This document shows, in pieces, positions 31,210 to 42,639 of a stretch of 64,000 nucleotides of DNA. Each line of letters begins with the position of its first letter. Position 1 is the first letter of the stretch. The notes under the pieces are model-generated. The model did no database searches. It was not told the DNA's origin and saw only the letters and a program-made list of their open reading frames with translations. This DNA is from Dendrolimus kikuchii (lineage: Eukaryota > Arthropoda > Insecta > Lepidoptera > Lasiocampidae). The position numbers and the translations under genes were made by a program. The DNA lies in assembly GCA_019925095.2 (NCBI GenBank), contig JAHHIN020000030.1, forward strand, positions 682,001-746,000, in the 5' to 3' direction.

Positions 31210-31500
31210 AAATAGTGAGTCGTGGTAGCGTAATGGCTAGCGCACGCGTCCCTGACTCAAAGGGCGCTGGTTCGATCCTGGTCGGAATGTATGCACCACT
31301 TATTAGGCAGTTTTCTGATCTAATGTGCATATTGTTACAATTACCACGTGCTAATAATGGTGAAGGAAAACATCGTGATGCAACCTGCACATCGAGATAA
31401 CCGATGTGTCAAACCTGCCAAGCCGCCTTGGACAAGTGTGGCGGGTATACTGTCCGTTCCCGCCCCTATAATGGGAGGCCCGAGCCCAGCAGTAAAAATT
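31210..31500 (+). mobile_element. SINE-C with tRNA-like head
   Basis: The head (about 31214-31290) has TAATGGCTAGCGCACGCG and a B box GGTTCGATCCTGG. The body follows with GCACATCGAGATAACCGATG and GGGAGGCCCGAGCCCAGCAG. The head is tRNA-like in both box spacing and sequence, but no intact tRNA gene is claimed. Confidence 0.65.
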
Positions 31501-31969
31501 TAGTAAGTATTAATTAAGTAAGTAGACAAGAAGACAACAGATGGACAAAGAACATCTGTGATTGGATGTACCCAGGGTGGGAAGAGAGAAAGAGAAGGGA
31601 AGATATTTTCGCAAATAGATGTGGAAAGAATTGGAGAAGAACAGCTAGAGACAGGGAAAATTGGAAAACATTGGTGGAGGCGACTTCCATTTTTGATATA
31701 AAATTTTGCATTTATTATTTTTACAATAACTGTAAAGGAGAAATAAAGGCTTTTACTATTTATTTATTTTATAATAGTAAAATTCACGTGAGAAAGTCAT
31801 AAATATTTCAAAACCATTTCGTAGCAGATATCAAACATGGCGCCGGCTGCGATAATATCAACTGTCATTATCTGAGTGCACATATTTACATTTATTTGAT
31901 AGCGCCGCCATTCCTGTGTTGAAATTACGTCACAACCACGAAAGCAGAATGTTACAGCTAGATAGATAA

Positions 31970-32900
31970 CACTTTATTGTCAACCAATACAAACATGAAC
32001 TTAAAATAAAATTATATCTAGTTATGTACAAAGGGCGGTCTTATCGCTAAAAAGCGATCTCTTCCAGACAACCCCAGGAATGAATTGAGATGATAATGGC
32101 GATGGTGGTATACGTAACATATAGTACGAACTTACATTTTAAGCAAGTTTCAATGAGTATGTCATTGTAGACCACGGATCATAAAAATGTCCCGGACTTT
32201 TGGAGGGCTTCCGGGGTGCCTGCTTCTTCTTCTGCGAGCGAGCGGTTTCCGCAACTCGACGACAAAGCGTCTATTTTGCGTACGAGGGTGGATGAGGGTT
32301 TACTCCATCCAGCCCAGCTCCTCCAGGAAGTCCACCAGCTTCTTGACGTTGCTGAAGACTTCTCGGAGGCTACCTGGGGCGTCCAGATACTTTGCCCTGT
32401 ATTGGGCCACCTCTCCGCATTCAAGCAGGACACAGGCGGCTGTTTCTTCTTCTTCCAAGCATGCTCTCCACAGGGGGCTGTCAGAGACACCTATATTGAA
32501 AAGATGTCTGTTAAAATTGCCATGTCCAGTGGCACTAATAACTAGTCTCAGCCGGGACCGACTGAGCTTTTAGATATTCCTGGAGAAATGCAGGTTTACT
32601 CGAGGCATTTCCAGCTTGGCTTGCCTGCAATCCTCCAGGTTGTCCCAAAGTTGTTGATGTAGTGCCCTTGCCCTTTGATTTATGTAGTTTCTAAACCAAC
32701 TGTGTGGCAAAGGCAGGAAAGGCTCTGGTCCAAATGGTTGGGTTTCGGAACCTCTCCTTGCTAGTTGATCTGCCCCATCATTACTTCGGGCACCACTGTG
32801 TCCTTTGATCCATTGAAGGGTCGAGGCTTGCGGGATGCCATGGGAAGGCCAACACATGAGGCCCCTTGACATTAATGTAAATGTGGCGTGACACTGACCG
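31970..32900 (-). pseudogene. RNase H-bearing LINE remnant (I-like) with its 3' UTR
   Basis: Minus-strand coding from about 32872 to the stop at 32162 holds the end of an RNase H domain (L-Q-W-I-K-G-H-S-G, N-D-G-A-D-Q-L-A). After one in-frame stop near 32570 comes a zinc-binding-like tail (T-G-H-G-N-F-N-R-H-L, A-A-C-V-L-L-E-C-G) ending in a basic stretch. RNase H followed by such a tail is characteristic of I-like LINEs. The RT and endonuclease are missing. The 3' UTR (31975-32161) has the two-step hairpin at 32036-32070 and an AATAAAG-type end. Confidence 0.65.
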
Positions 32901-32901
32901 G

Positions 32902-32949
32902 CGTTTATCCCTGTCTACAACATATCTGTGTTGTAGACAGGGATAAACG
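32902..32949. repeat. Perfect 21-bp hairpin
   Basis: Arms 32902-32922 and 32929-32949 are exact reverse complements around the 6-nt loop TATCTG. Part of the arm (GTCTACAACA) occurs a third time at 32953-32962. Confidence 0.9.
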
Positions 32950-32970
32950 TCCGTCTACAACACAAATTTA

Positions 32971-33280
32971 TCCATGCAGGAACGGAGAAAGAATACAATT
33001 TCCTGCGGCCGGCGGCCTGTCGTGAAAGGCGACAAAACTACCCACAGCCAGGTGGTAGGGTATTTGCCCGACTGGATGGCTACCACCCTTGGTCTAGAGT
33101 ATGCCGCCATAACAACCTTGAGTTGTGTTCCGGCATTAGTGACCAGGTTCCAGACTCCCTTAAGAGAACAGCAGCGCATTTGTAGCACCTTTGGTGTAGT
33201 AAATGTCCATAGGCGACGTTAACCTCTTTCCATGAAGTGGGCCGTCTGCCTGTCTGCTAAACTCCTGCAATAAAAAAAAA
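32971..33280 (+). mobile_element. SINE-A full-length copy
   Basis: From TCCATGCAGGAACGG to CTGCAATAAAAAAAAA. Confidence 0.75.
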
Positions 33281-33315
33281 TCAAGCCACGGTCAGTGCAG
33301 GACTATTGTAGGAAA

Positions 33316-34165
33316 TGAGAATAAAAGACTTCGTCGTCAGACATTCGCAGTCCACTGGTGGACGTAGGCCTCCCCAAGTCGGCGCCACTCGTCCCTGTCC
33401 TCTGACTTCCTTATCCAGCGCCTACCGGCGACCTTGCACAGGACTAGGTTTACTAAGACGTGGTCTCCACTCCAGGAATCGTCTGCTCCATCGGCCATCG
33501 GTCCTGCGACAGACGTGACCGGTCTACTGGCACTTCAACTTGCTAATTTTTTTTTATTGCAGGAGTTCAGCAGACAGTCAGATGGCCCACTTGATGGAAA
33601 GCGGTTACTATCGCCTATGGACATTTGCAACACCAAAGGTGCTACAAATGCGCTGCTGCTCTCTTAAGGGCGACTGGACCTGGTCACTAATTCCGGAACA
33701 CAACTCAAGGTTGTTATGGCGACATGCTTTAGACCAGGGGTGCTAGCCATCCAGTCGGGCAAATGCCCTACCACCTGGCTGTGGGTTGTTTTGTCGCCTC
33801 TTACGACAGGCCGCCCCAACGCAGGAAATTGTATTTTTTCTCCGTTCCTGCACGGATAAAAATATAAAATAATTTTGCGAGCTATGTCGGTTACTTTGGT
33901 TCTCTTACGGATATCCTCATTTCTAATTCTATCCATAAGAGAAACACCCAACATAGCTCGCTCCATAGCCCGTTGAGCGACTTGGAACTTGTGGACCAAT
34001 ACTGCCTTCAGTGTCCATGTCTCGGCCCCGTAGGTCAGGACGGGGAGGACGCACTGCTCGAAGACTTTTGTCTTCAAACATTGCGGAAGTTGACGAGAAG
34101 ACTTGACGAAGCTTACCGAATGCTGCCCGGCCCAACTGAATCCTCTTATTGGTCTTGACAAAAAA
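33316..34165 (-). pseudogene. RTE-type LINE RT remnant split by a SINE-A
   Basis: On the minus strand, 34161 to about 33862 encodes V-L-P-V-L-T-Y-G-A-E-T-W, A-Q-R-A-M-E-R-A-M-L-G-V-S and R-T-K-V-T-D-I-A, typical of RTE-type RT. A SINE-A sits at 33547-33856. The LINE resumes at 33540 (T-G-H-V, then the C-terminal L-G-E-A-Y-V-H-Q-W-T) with an in-frame stop and a frameshift. It is non-functional. Confidence 0.7.
33547..33856 (-). mobile_element. SINE-A copy inside the RTE remnant
   Basis: Antisense on +, T-run at 33547 to CACGGA at 33856, near full length. Confidence 0.75.
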
Positions 34166-34184
34166 TTTACTTAAACTTAATTAA

Positions 34185-34345
34185 AATGAGTAAGTTGGTG
34201 GTAGGCTAAATAAAACTTTAGCAATACTCATTGACCCTTGACATCTTTGTCTTCCGTGATTAAGGCTACTGAAAAGTGGCCGAAACGTCATAATAATAAA
34301 TAACAGATAAAATACTGCGTTTAAAACCATTAAAACGTAGTTGTA
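34185..34345 (+). mobile_element. LINE 3' end with GAAA hairpin
   Basis: GGCTACT-GAAA-AGTGGCC followed by GAAACGTCA; one arm base differs from the 39.8-kb copy but pairs as U-G. Upstream module 1 is absent. Confidence 0.6.
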
Positions 34346-34412
34346 TTATGTGTACTAGAAAACTTAAGAAAATACAATAATAATTAAATAATAAAAATAA
34401 TCGGCAGACAAA

Positions 34413-34628
34413 CACACACATTGTATATCCCCAAATTAAGCAAGTCATGCTTGTGTTATGGGTCATATACAACGGACTACTCTGGGGCCGATCCCAGACA
34501 CCCAGACCATAGTAAATAACGGAGAAAATACGTTTCCGAAATTTACTATACCAGGAATCGAACCCGGAGCCTCTGCGTTGAAGTGAGGTAGGCCGGCAAA
34601 GGCTTAGCCCGCTCAACCACAGAGGCCG
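34413..34628 (-). mobile_element. tRNA-derived SINE (SINE-B)
   Basis: Minus-strand head with a TGGTTGAGCGGG-type A box and GGTTCGATTCC B box, the best-preserved copy of the family in the window. Confidence 0.7.
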
Positions 34629-34689
34629 TCAAATGACAATGTAAAACTGATTTGCATTGGTCAGCAACCGACTACAAATTTGAAAAAAT

Positions 34690-34850
34690 AATCTATATAA
34701 ATATATTAATACGTGATGCAAAAACACAGCAAAAACTTTGTACCCCTTTTTACGAAAATTGCGCGGACGGAGGAGAATGCAATTTCGCACACTTTTAGTT
34801 TATATATAGAAGGAGGAAGGAGTGCAGAATGCTAATATTTTTTTATAAAT
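34690..34850 (+). mobile_element. Helitron-like 5' fragment
   Basis: TCTATATAAATATATTAATA start and TACGAAAATTGCGCGGACGG shared with 14582-14700; no CTAG end. Confidence 0.45.
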
Positions 34851-34855
34851 CTATA

Positions 34856-35290
34856 TATATAAAAGAAAGTCGTGTTAGTTACACTAGTTATAACTCAAGA
34901 ACGGCTATACCGATTTAGCTGAAAATTGGTGGGGAGGTAGCTTAGAACCAGGAGACGAACATAGGATACTTTTTATCCCGTTGGAACCGGTAGGTGGCGC
35001 TGAGATCGGGTTCTAGAATCCTCCTAATCACCTGGACCGATCTTGGTGATTTTGTTTTTGTGTATTTGAGTGGGTTCCCTGATGGTTTAGATTCACAATT
35101 AGAACCGGTAGATGGCGCTGAGATCGGGTTCTAGAATCCTAATCCCCTGGAGCGATTTTGGTGGTTTTGTTTTTGTGTCTTTGAGTGGTCCCCGGATGGT
35201 TTAAATCCATAATCGGAACCGGTAGGTGGCACTGGGATCGGGTCCTAGATTTTTTTTTCAGAGCAGGACAACGTCTCCGGGGCCGCTAGT
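34856..35290 (+). mobile_element. RTE-like short retroposon with internal tandem repeats
   Basis: Units beginning with GAACCGGTAG(A/G)TGGC recur at about 34984, 35101 and 35216 (114-118-bp spacing). It ends GGGGCCGCTAGTAATTTT. Same family as 15187 and 29600. Confidence 0.6.
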
Positions 35291-35329
35291 AATTTTTAAA
35301 TTAAATTCACAAAATATTCGGGTCATTTT

Positions 35330-36300
35330 AGTATCACGTCAAAAAGAAAGTTCTGAAAAACAGCGTTGTGTCGGATATTATCGTATGTCGGCACAGCAAT
35401 AAGCCGAGTATAAATCTTGTTTGCAGAAAATGCGGCGTACAAATTCTCGAAATTTGTTTTTATTTTTAACCGACTTCCAAAAGGAGGAGGTTCTCAACTT
35501 GATTGCTATTTTTTTTTTATGTATGTACACCGATTACTCTGATATTTATGATCCAATTTACGTGATTCTTTTTTAGTTCGATGCGGAATAGGTGCCATTT
35601 GATCCCCTAAAAATTTAACATAGTTTGGCCCCGTAGTTTTCATTTTATGAACATTATTTAAGATACATGTTAGCAATGTAAGTACGTCACTCGTACTATT
35701 TCTTCAAATAATTTATTTATTTCTTTTGAGACTAACACGTGGCATTCTTAAGCCTCGGTCACATACATCGAATATTCGCTGCGGGTGTGTTCGCTGCAAA
35801 TAATATTCGCAGCGACAACTCGCTGCTTGCGTGTCATAAACAACGAGTTCTAGACGACTATTTCTTTCTTCTTCTTTCTCTCTTCGAGTCTTCAAGCCAC
35901 AAATAAAAAAATATTTTTTTTTTAAAATTTTTTTTTCAATAAAAAATTATAAGATTATATAAACAATTACACTGCCAAACTGCAGCGCAGTTTGTCGGCT
36001 ACTGGCAAAACGGCTATTCGTGACACACGTCTAAAACGATGTATTCAATTACCATGTGCAGAGTTAGCAAACTAAATACTTTTTATTAAGCTTACAACTC
36101 ACAAAGGGCCATCCACAGATTACGTTGTAGTGGATACACTTACCATGTTCATAGTTGTAGATATTTTTATATTCTTTACTTGGCTTCATATACCATGATC
36201 CTGGTTACCACTCACTCGGGTTTCTTACTCACTTATTCACTTATACATTTCTATTACAAACTTCCGTAATAAATAAAACTTGTAAATATATAATTCTTTT
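35330..36300. other. Non-coding stretch with a retroelement-tail relative
   Basis: 35371-35465 resembles the tail at 1690-1862. A minus frame at 35713-35895 has no recognisable protein. No supported gene. Confidence 0.45.
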
Positions 36301-36304
36301 TATT

Positions 36305-36475
36305 TATGAAACTGCTGTTTTATTTAATAATTTCTTAATGTAAAATTGCAAAACATGTGATTTCACACTAGGGAGAGAGGAGTCCCACGAATGTGACCAG
36401 CTGTGATAAGGACGGGGGGGGGGGGGGGGAACAAAACAATCATGAAAATCGTGTTATTTATGGATGGCCCCCAAT
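36305..36475. mobile_element. MITE fragment of the GGCCATCCATAAAT family
   Basis: Right-hand half: AAATTGCAAAACATGTGATT-type sequence, a run of 16 G (36414-36429), and TTTATGGATGGCCCCCAA at the end. Confidence 0.55.
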
Positions 36476-36661
36476 TAGCGAAAGTAGGTTCGTCAATGGA
36501 TTGAACGCAGACAACAGTTGAAGGCTTCTAATATATACCCTTTTTATAAGAATTAGCTGCAGAGGAGCCAGAATACTGCTGAAACATTCTACGTATAACG
36601 GTAACGGAAGCTGAGCGGAATGGCTACTCGTAACTAGTTCCTTTTTTATTGTATTTGACTT

Positions 36662-37560
36662 TATGTTATTGGTCCGAAGACCTTAAAACTTTACCGGAGT
36701 TCGCAGGGCAAATTGCTCGAGGGAGTTCTCTAGGGGGCTTTACCTCGGCTGGACTATTGCCATGAGAGGAGGATGAATCTAATGAGGCCGACCAGATAGC
36801 GACACAGTGCACTAACTGTAAACGGTCGACGAGTAGTATAAAGCCCGATATCTGTGCAGGAACGGAGAAAGAATACAATTTCCTGCGGCCGGGCGGTCTG
36901 TCGTAAGAGGCGACAAAATAACCCACAGCCTGATGGTAGGGCATTTGCCCGACTAGATGGCTACCACCCCTGATATAAAGTATGTCACCATAACAACCTT
37001 GAGTTGTGTTTCGGCATTAGTAACCAGGTTCCAGTGTCCTTTAAGAGAGCAGCAGCGCATTTGTAGCGCCTTTGGTGTTGCAAATGTCCATAGGCGAAGG
37101 CAACCGCTTTCCATCAAGTGGGCCGTCTGCCTGTCTGCTGAACTCCTGGAATAAAAAAAAGGGAACCGGGATCGGCTGTTCGAGGCGGCTTACACTATCT
37201 TACTGCCGTTTCGCAACGTGTTATGGCTGGGAGAAAAGAAACAGCGAAACAAACTTCCCAGCAATACGCCTAGTCTATCCTTAGGGGGGCTATATTTCCT
37301 GGCGTCCCTCACAGGGACGTGGAGAGATCGTGATTGGCGGCCTCCGAGATGCCGCCGTCTGTGTCTGTCTGTCGGTGTCTGTCTGTCGGTGCATGCCCGC
37401 CTGCCGTCCTAACCGCGGGCGGGCTGATCGGGGCCCGCCGTTTTGTAATAACGTCGACTCTGTCCGTGAGAATGTTACGCGGTCGTCGTCCAAGAACCTT
37501 TCGCCGAGGCTTGTAATAGGACGCGTTATCACAGAGAGCAAAATTGAACATGATCAAATC
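36662..37560 (-). mobile_element. Jockey-type LINE 3' region split by a SINE-A
   Basis: 36662-36850 and 37165-37560 are the inverted 3' UTR and end of the coding region of the LINE at 26135-27378. The pseudoknot-like module lies at about 37203-37260, with a U-G pair replacing one pair. A sense SINE-A (36851-37160) separates the two parts; some LINE sequence was lost at the junction. The + frames here are chance. Confidence 0.7.
36851..37160 (+). mobile_element. SINE-A full-length copy inside a LINE
   Basis: From TCTGTGCAGGAACGG to CTGGAATAAAAAAAA. Confidence 0.75.
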
Positions 37561-37884
37561 GCGGCGAATATATTCGCAGCGAGTAGTTTGTCACACGCAG
37601 CGATTATTCGTTGTGCGTGAGCAAGGCTTTAGAGAGGCCGCGAGACGGGAACTTGTAAAATTATCAGCAGTTTAACCGACAGATAGGGGACGATAGTGAC
37701 GTAAGAGATAGATTTAAGTGTCTGATAAGGAGGTCATATGGGGAATGGCTTGTGGTTTTCAAATCAGAAATTAACGTTGTTAGAAATAAAAAAGAAGCTA
37801 TGGAGACGCCACTGCGAAATTTTAGTATGTCAAACACTTTACAGGCGCAGGCATGAAATTCTTCTTAACCCCTTCTTTGAATAT

Positions 37885-38107
37885 ACTTTGACGTGGTAGA
37901 GCCACGACATACCTTCCATGATCAAATTGATCGTGTACTAGCAGAAGGTGATGTCAGGAGCCTTAAGAACAGACGAGTGTGCATGACAAGAGTTATGAAT
38001 GTCAAAGAAGCAAGTGAGGTGTGTAAGAATAAGCCTAAATGGCGCTCTGTTATTCGTGCCTACCCCGCAAGGGAATTGACGTGAAGTTATGTATGTATGT
38101 ATGTATG
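37885..38107 (+). mobile_element. LINE tail ending in (ATGT)n
   Basis: About 60 codons of the polyprotein tail (H-D-Q-I-D-R-V-L-A-E-G-D-V) and an ATGT run of 5 units. Confidence 0.6.
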
Positions 38108-38265
38108 TGGTAGAGCCATGCTGGAAACACATAATATCGGCGTGTAACGGGTAGCCTGTTTTGTAGTAGCAAGCAAATGTATGTAAATAGATAGAAATAA
38201 ATCGACAGGATACAAAATTGTAACTGATAGATAAGTGAAAAATTATAACATAAAACAAATAATAG

Positions 38266-38759
38266 TGTTACATACCGACAAAGAAATGTGCACACCTGGC
38301 TGTCGTAAAACGCAGTCTATTGCCTTCCCGGAATTAGGAATTCTTTTGTTTACTTTGTATTTAGAATTAGTAATTAAGAAAAACATCCTATTGTAATCGT
38401 ACTTGTTTTATGGCCGTCATTAGTGTTGAACTAATCCTTGTTGTTATTGCATTGCGTCGAAGCTTGCCAGGTGTGCGGATTAACTCAGTGAACGCGGCCC
38501 TTTGTCGGTATTATAGTATAGTATAAAACAATGCCCGAACGGAGGGGTGGGGCAGTCGAGCGAGGATTACGATACGAGTAAGACGCACATTCGACAAGCG
38601 ATATAGTGACGGACTTTGCGCGTGTTATTGAATCGTGCAGTTTGTACTAGTAGTGTCTAGTTATATTTGTACCTGTGTTATACGTGTTTGTATAGTTCTA
38701 ATAAATTCTATAGTGATTCCAACGGCATTTTTAATTCGAGTTCTGCGTAACTCGTAACA
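38266..38759 (+). mobile_element. Solo LTR, about 494 bp
   Basis: Begins TGTTACATACCGAC and ends CTCGTAACA, so the termini are TGTTAC/GTAACA inverted ends. It contains an AATAAATTCTATAG poly(A) region and CAATGCCCGAACGG near the middle. No internal retrotransposon region or clear target duplication is seen. Same family as 57816-58280. Confidence 0.7.
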
Positions 38760-38986
38760 GATAAGAATTAAAATAGATATGAAACTGTAAAAGTAGTTAG
38801 GATAAAATGGAATAGACTATAGGGTTTGGTTTTAAAAAAGAAAAACAAAATACAAAAAGATTACCTTATTATCCCCGTATTTTTAGAATAGACCTAAAAG
38901 AGACTGATAACTCAGCATAAAACTATTTTTTTTTATTGCTAACGCACGGGGACTGCCTTTCTCCTGGATACGGTAGAGGAACTTTA

Positions 38987-39307
38987 TCCGTGCAGGAACG
39001 GAGAAAGAATACAATTTGCTGCGGCCAGGCGGCCTGTCGTAAGAGGCAACAAAACAACCCACAGCCAGGTGGTAGGGTATTTGCCCGACTGGATGGCTAC
39101 CACCCCTGGTCTAGAGTATGTCGCCATAACAACCTTGACTTGTGTTCCGGCATTAGTGACCAGGTTCCAGTCTCCCTAAGAGAGTAGCAGCGCATTTGTA
39201 GCACCTTTGGTGTGGCAAATGTCCATAGGCGATAGTAACCGCTTTTCATCAAATGGGCCGTTTGCCATGAGTTCAGCAGAACTCATGCAATAAAATAAAA
39301 TAAAAAG
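38987..39307 (+). mobile_element. SINE-A near full-length copy
   Basis: From TCCGTGCAGGAACGG to an A-rich TAAAATAAAATAAAAA tail; the 3' part is rearranged (ATGAGTTCAGCAGAACTCAT). Confidence 0.7.
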
Positions 39308-39559
39308 AGGCCAATTGCAGCGTCCAGCGCCACATTCTTTATGCTTTGCAATGATGTAATGTGGAAGATCACCGCTGATATCAACCGACCGGCATTATGC
39401 TGAGACTGATGCCCCTTTTGGGACAAAATTATATTACTTTAGTTTTTAAATATGTTAGCAATTAATAATATTTTCTTGAGTTTTCGCGACTTCTATACAT
39501 AATAAAACTTTTATTTTTTCCTTCCACCCATTTTAATATTATATAAAATTATTAGAGCT

Positions 39560-39860
39560 TGGCATGTTTGCTGAAGAGTTTCTTGCGCCGCTTCTTCTCT
39601 TCAAGTCCATAACATGTTGCGAAGCGGTGGTAAATTAGATTAGGCTCCCATAGAGTAAATAATAACCATAAACAAAATTAAAACTAAATAATTAAAATTA
39701 ACAAGTTAGCGGTAGGCTAAATAAAACTTTAACAATACTCGTTGACACTTGACATCTTCGTCTTCCGTGATCACGGCCACTGAAAAGTGGCCGAAACGTC
39801 GGGTAAAGCAAAATCAAATAAAATTACCGCGCTTAAAACCGTTAAAACGTACTTTTATTA
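39560..39860 (+). mobile_element. LINE 3' UTR with pseudoknot-like module and GAAA-tetraloop hairpin
   Basis: Module 1 helices are 39572-39578/39597-39603 and 39588-39594/39621-39627. The hairpin GGCCACT-GAAA-AGTGGCC lies near 39777-39794. It is the best-preserved copy of this 3' end. Confidence 0.7.
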
Positions 39861-40069
39861 TGTTAGCAATTATATTTTATCTGCTATAATTTGTTCCGAA
39901 TATTTATTTTTTATTTATTTATATTAATTCATTAACAAAAAATATTTGTGTCTGAAATATAATACGTAGTCATAATTACAATTATAAAAAAATCTAATTT
40001 ACAATAAACATTATTAATTTTACAAAAATATGTCACTAGGAAGGCATTTTTATATAATTATATTATTAT

Positions 40070-40381
40070 TTAAGCACAAAAATAATCGTCAACTGAATAA
40101 TATGCTTGTTTAAGAAGGAATGCTTTGACATTACGCTTAAAAGATTGCATTTTGTATATATTTAGCTTTAGGTAAGGAGGTAATTTGTTGAAAATTTCAA
40201 CAGCATGATATGTGAAACTGTGCTTGACAACATTTAAAGATGGCATTATTTTATTTTTTAAATCTTTCCTTCTTGTAGGTTCTCTAATTTTTCTTTCTTC
40301 CTTCGTCTCAAACTGTGTAATATTTTTTGCGAGGTAAGTGAGGACAACCAGTATATAAAGGCATGGGACCGTAAGTAACAT
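40070..40381 (-). pseudogene. CR1-like LINE RT C-terminal fragment
   Basis: The product carries H-S-F-T-Y-H-A-V-E-I-F-N-K-L-P-P, a later F-K-R-N-V-K-A-F-L-L and Y-Y-S-V-D-D-Y-F, the usual end of CR1-type RTs. The start is truncated and the RT core is absent. Confidence 0.6.
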
Positions 40382-40389
40382 TATTTTCT

Positions 40390-42520
40390 TCTACTATTCT
40401 CTCTTTCCACCTGCACGTGTGCATGTGGGTCTCTCATATGGCATCGGTGAGTCTTCCCGAAGAGAGAGTCGATGAATTACCGATGAAAACCTAACCTGGG
40501 TCCCAATGAAGATACACCTTGTTAGACAGCCATGGAATCTAGAACACATTACTGCACCTTGACTAGAACCCCGCGGAGCAGGGATGTACTACTAGCATAA
40601 AACTATGCCGGAATTTCCTCCAGCACAAAGATGGTGATACATGCAACTGACAATTCAACATTTTATTAAAATCCATTACACGTATAGCACTAAACTTTTT
40701 TATAGTTCGACATAAACACTGCGGAGATACGATCGGCTGATTGTAAACTATTGTGTCGATTTTGATATAATTTATTCAAGTAACGTTTGAGTGGTTTTAT
40801 TTTTAGTAAGGAAATGAGAACATGGAATAGTAATACTGCGAATATCTTTCAAATAATAATATTTTCAAGTTTGAAACTTTTATTTATTTATTTTTATTAT
40901 ATTTAGGTACAGGTAGTACTGGTATTTGTTGACATTGACATATATGTCAGTTTTGGACACATATGACTTCTATGTGAAACCAATAACATAAAAAAAGACG
41001 TGTGTGTCAAAATAAATTTTATAATTATTTTTTAACATAATTATATCTATCTCTAGCCTTAGTAGTCTATACTAATAATATAAAGAAGTAAAGTTTGTGA
41101 GTTTGTTTATAGGAAGTAACTCTTGAACTACTGAATCGATTTTCAAAATTGTTTCGCCAGTAGATAGCTACGTTATTTCTAAACGACATAGGCTATATTT
41201 GTTTGTGATTAATAATATTTTTAAATTCCGAGAAAAACGGCCTGCTGCGTTGGTTTATCGATATGCGCTGCCTAAACGGTTTGATGTAGGTAGTTAGGTG
41301 ACGCCCAGCGAAGTGGCCGGTCAACTAGTTTTACACCGATCCTCCACGGACGTACAAAGACCATCCTGACCATACAACCCCGTTAATATGGCCAATATAA
41401 TATTATTTTGAAAAAAAAGTTAACTTTTCTTGGCGGCAACATTCCTTTGGGTACCTGCTATAATGATTTGTCTACGCAGCTTACCAACTTATGAATTCAC
41501 CTAAAGAACGAATAATCTGAAAGAATTTCAAGTAAAATGCAGTCTCGTAACTGCAAATGTTGTATTGTCTATTTACCAACTTAAAAATGTATTTGAGAAT
41601 CGAATAATCCGAAAGAGTTTCGAAGAAAATGTACTTTCGTGACTATTTACATTATATTTGTCATATAGTTAAGTATAAAATTTTACATTAAAATATATAC
41701 CTTATCTGCAAGTAGTTAGATTGAAATCTCTTCACCTGTTAATTCCATAAAGAACCATATGACTTGAAAACTGAATAGGCACTGTTTGTGTGAATGTACT
41801 GGATTTATTTGTAGTTTTGAAAATTAAATTCAACCTTATGTTTTATTTATGTTTTATTTTTCTTTCTTTTCTTTCTTTCTATGTTGTATACTAACGGTTG
41901 ATTTTTCTATACATGATATAAGGTACAGATTACGTAGAAATTCCCATATGATTTTTGTATGGAATTATGAATGATTCGCAAAGAATAATGTTGAACTTTA
42001 TTTCTTGGTACATAAAGTTCATTATTACATAAGAATATGCTAGAGGTTCTAGTAGGGCACGGCGAACTACCATGTGTTTGGGCGCGAATTTTCTTGCCAG
42101 CTTTTAAAGACATTTACTACCATTTAAAAACATGATATAAAATTGACTATTATATGAAATCAATTCCAAACACAGCAATGAGTCCTTTGGAAATAAATTA
42201 GTATATCTGTGGGTTTGTTGTGTGTGTGTGCAGATTAGACTATAAAGTGGTATTTAGTTACAAGACATTTTTTTATAAGAATAATCCGTTTAACGGATCT
42301 ATATGTTATATGACATTAGGATATCCCTTCAGACGAATAAAAGTGTAGACGGAGTCTACTTGAACATAAGAGGCAAATGAAATACAGATTTTTTTTTAAA
42401 GCTTGTGTGCGTAAACTTTGTAGCGTACACGTTGTTTGAGCTACGTGGGAAGGTATTGGGTGGAAACTGTTCCACTTTTATCACTCATCTCATCTCACTC
42501 ATTGTGAATATGTACTATTA
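40390..42520. other. Non-coding stretch with a retroposon fragment
   Basis: 41080-41335 resembles the CTAGCTGTGCCCGCG-type repeats (inverted head, CGGTCAACTAGTTTTACACC). The rest shows no supported feature. Confidence 0.4.
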
Positions 42521-42522
42521 TA

Positions 42523-42630
42523 CATACATACATACATAACTTCACGCCAGTTCCCTTGCGGGGTAGGCACAAACAACAGAGCGCCATTCAGGCTTATTCT
42601 TACACACCTCACTTGCTTCTTTGACATACC
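42523..42630 (-). mobile_element. LINE (ATGT)n-tailed fragment
   Basis: ACATACATACATACATAACT followed by the inverted polyprotein tail. Confidence 0.55.
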
Positions 42631-42639
42631 AAGACATAG

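Noticed and set aside
28228..34628. Functional tRNA genes
   Set aside because: A and B boxes occur, but the sequences continue into SINE bodies and do not close into a cloverleaf that I can support.
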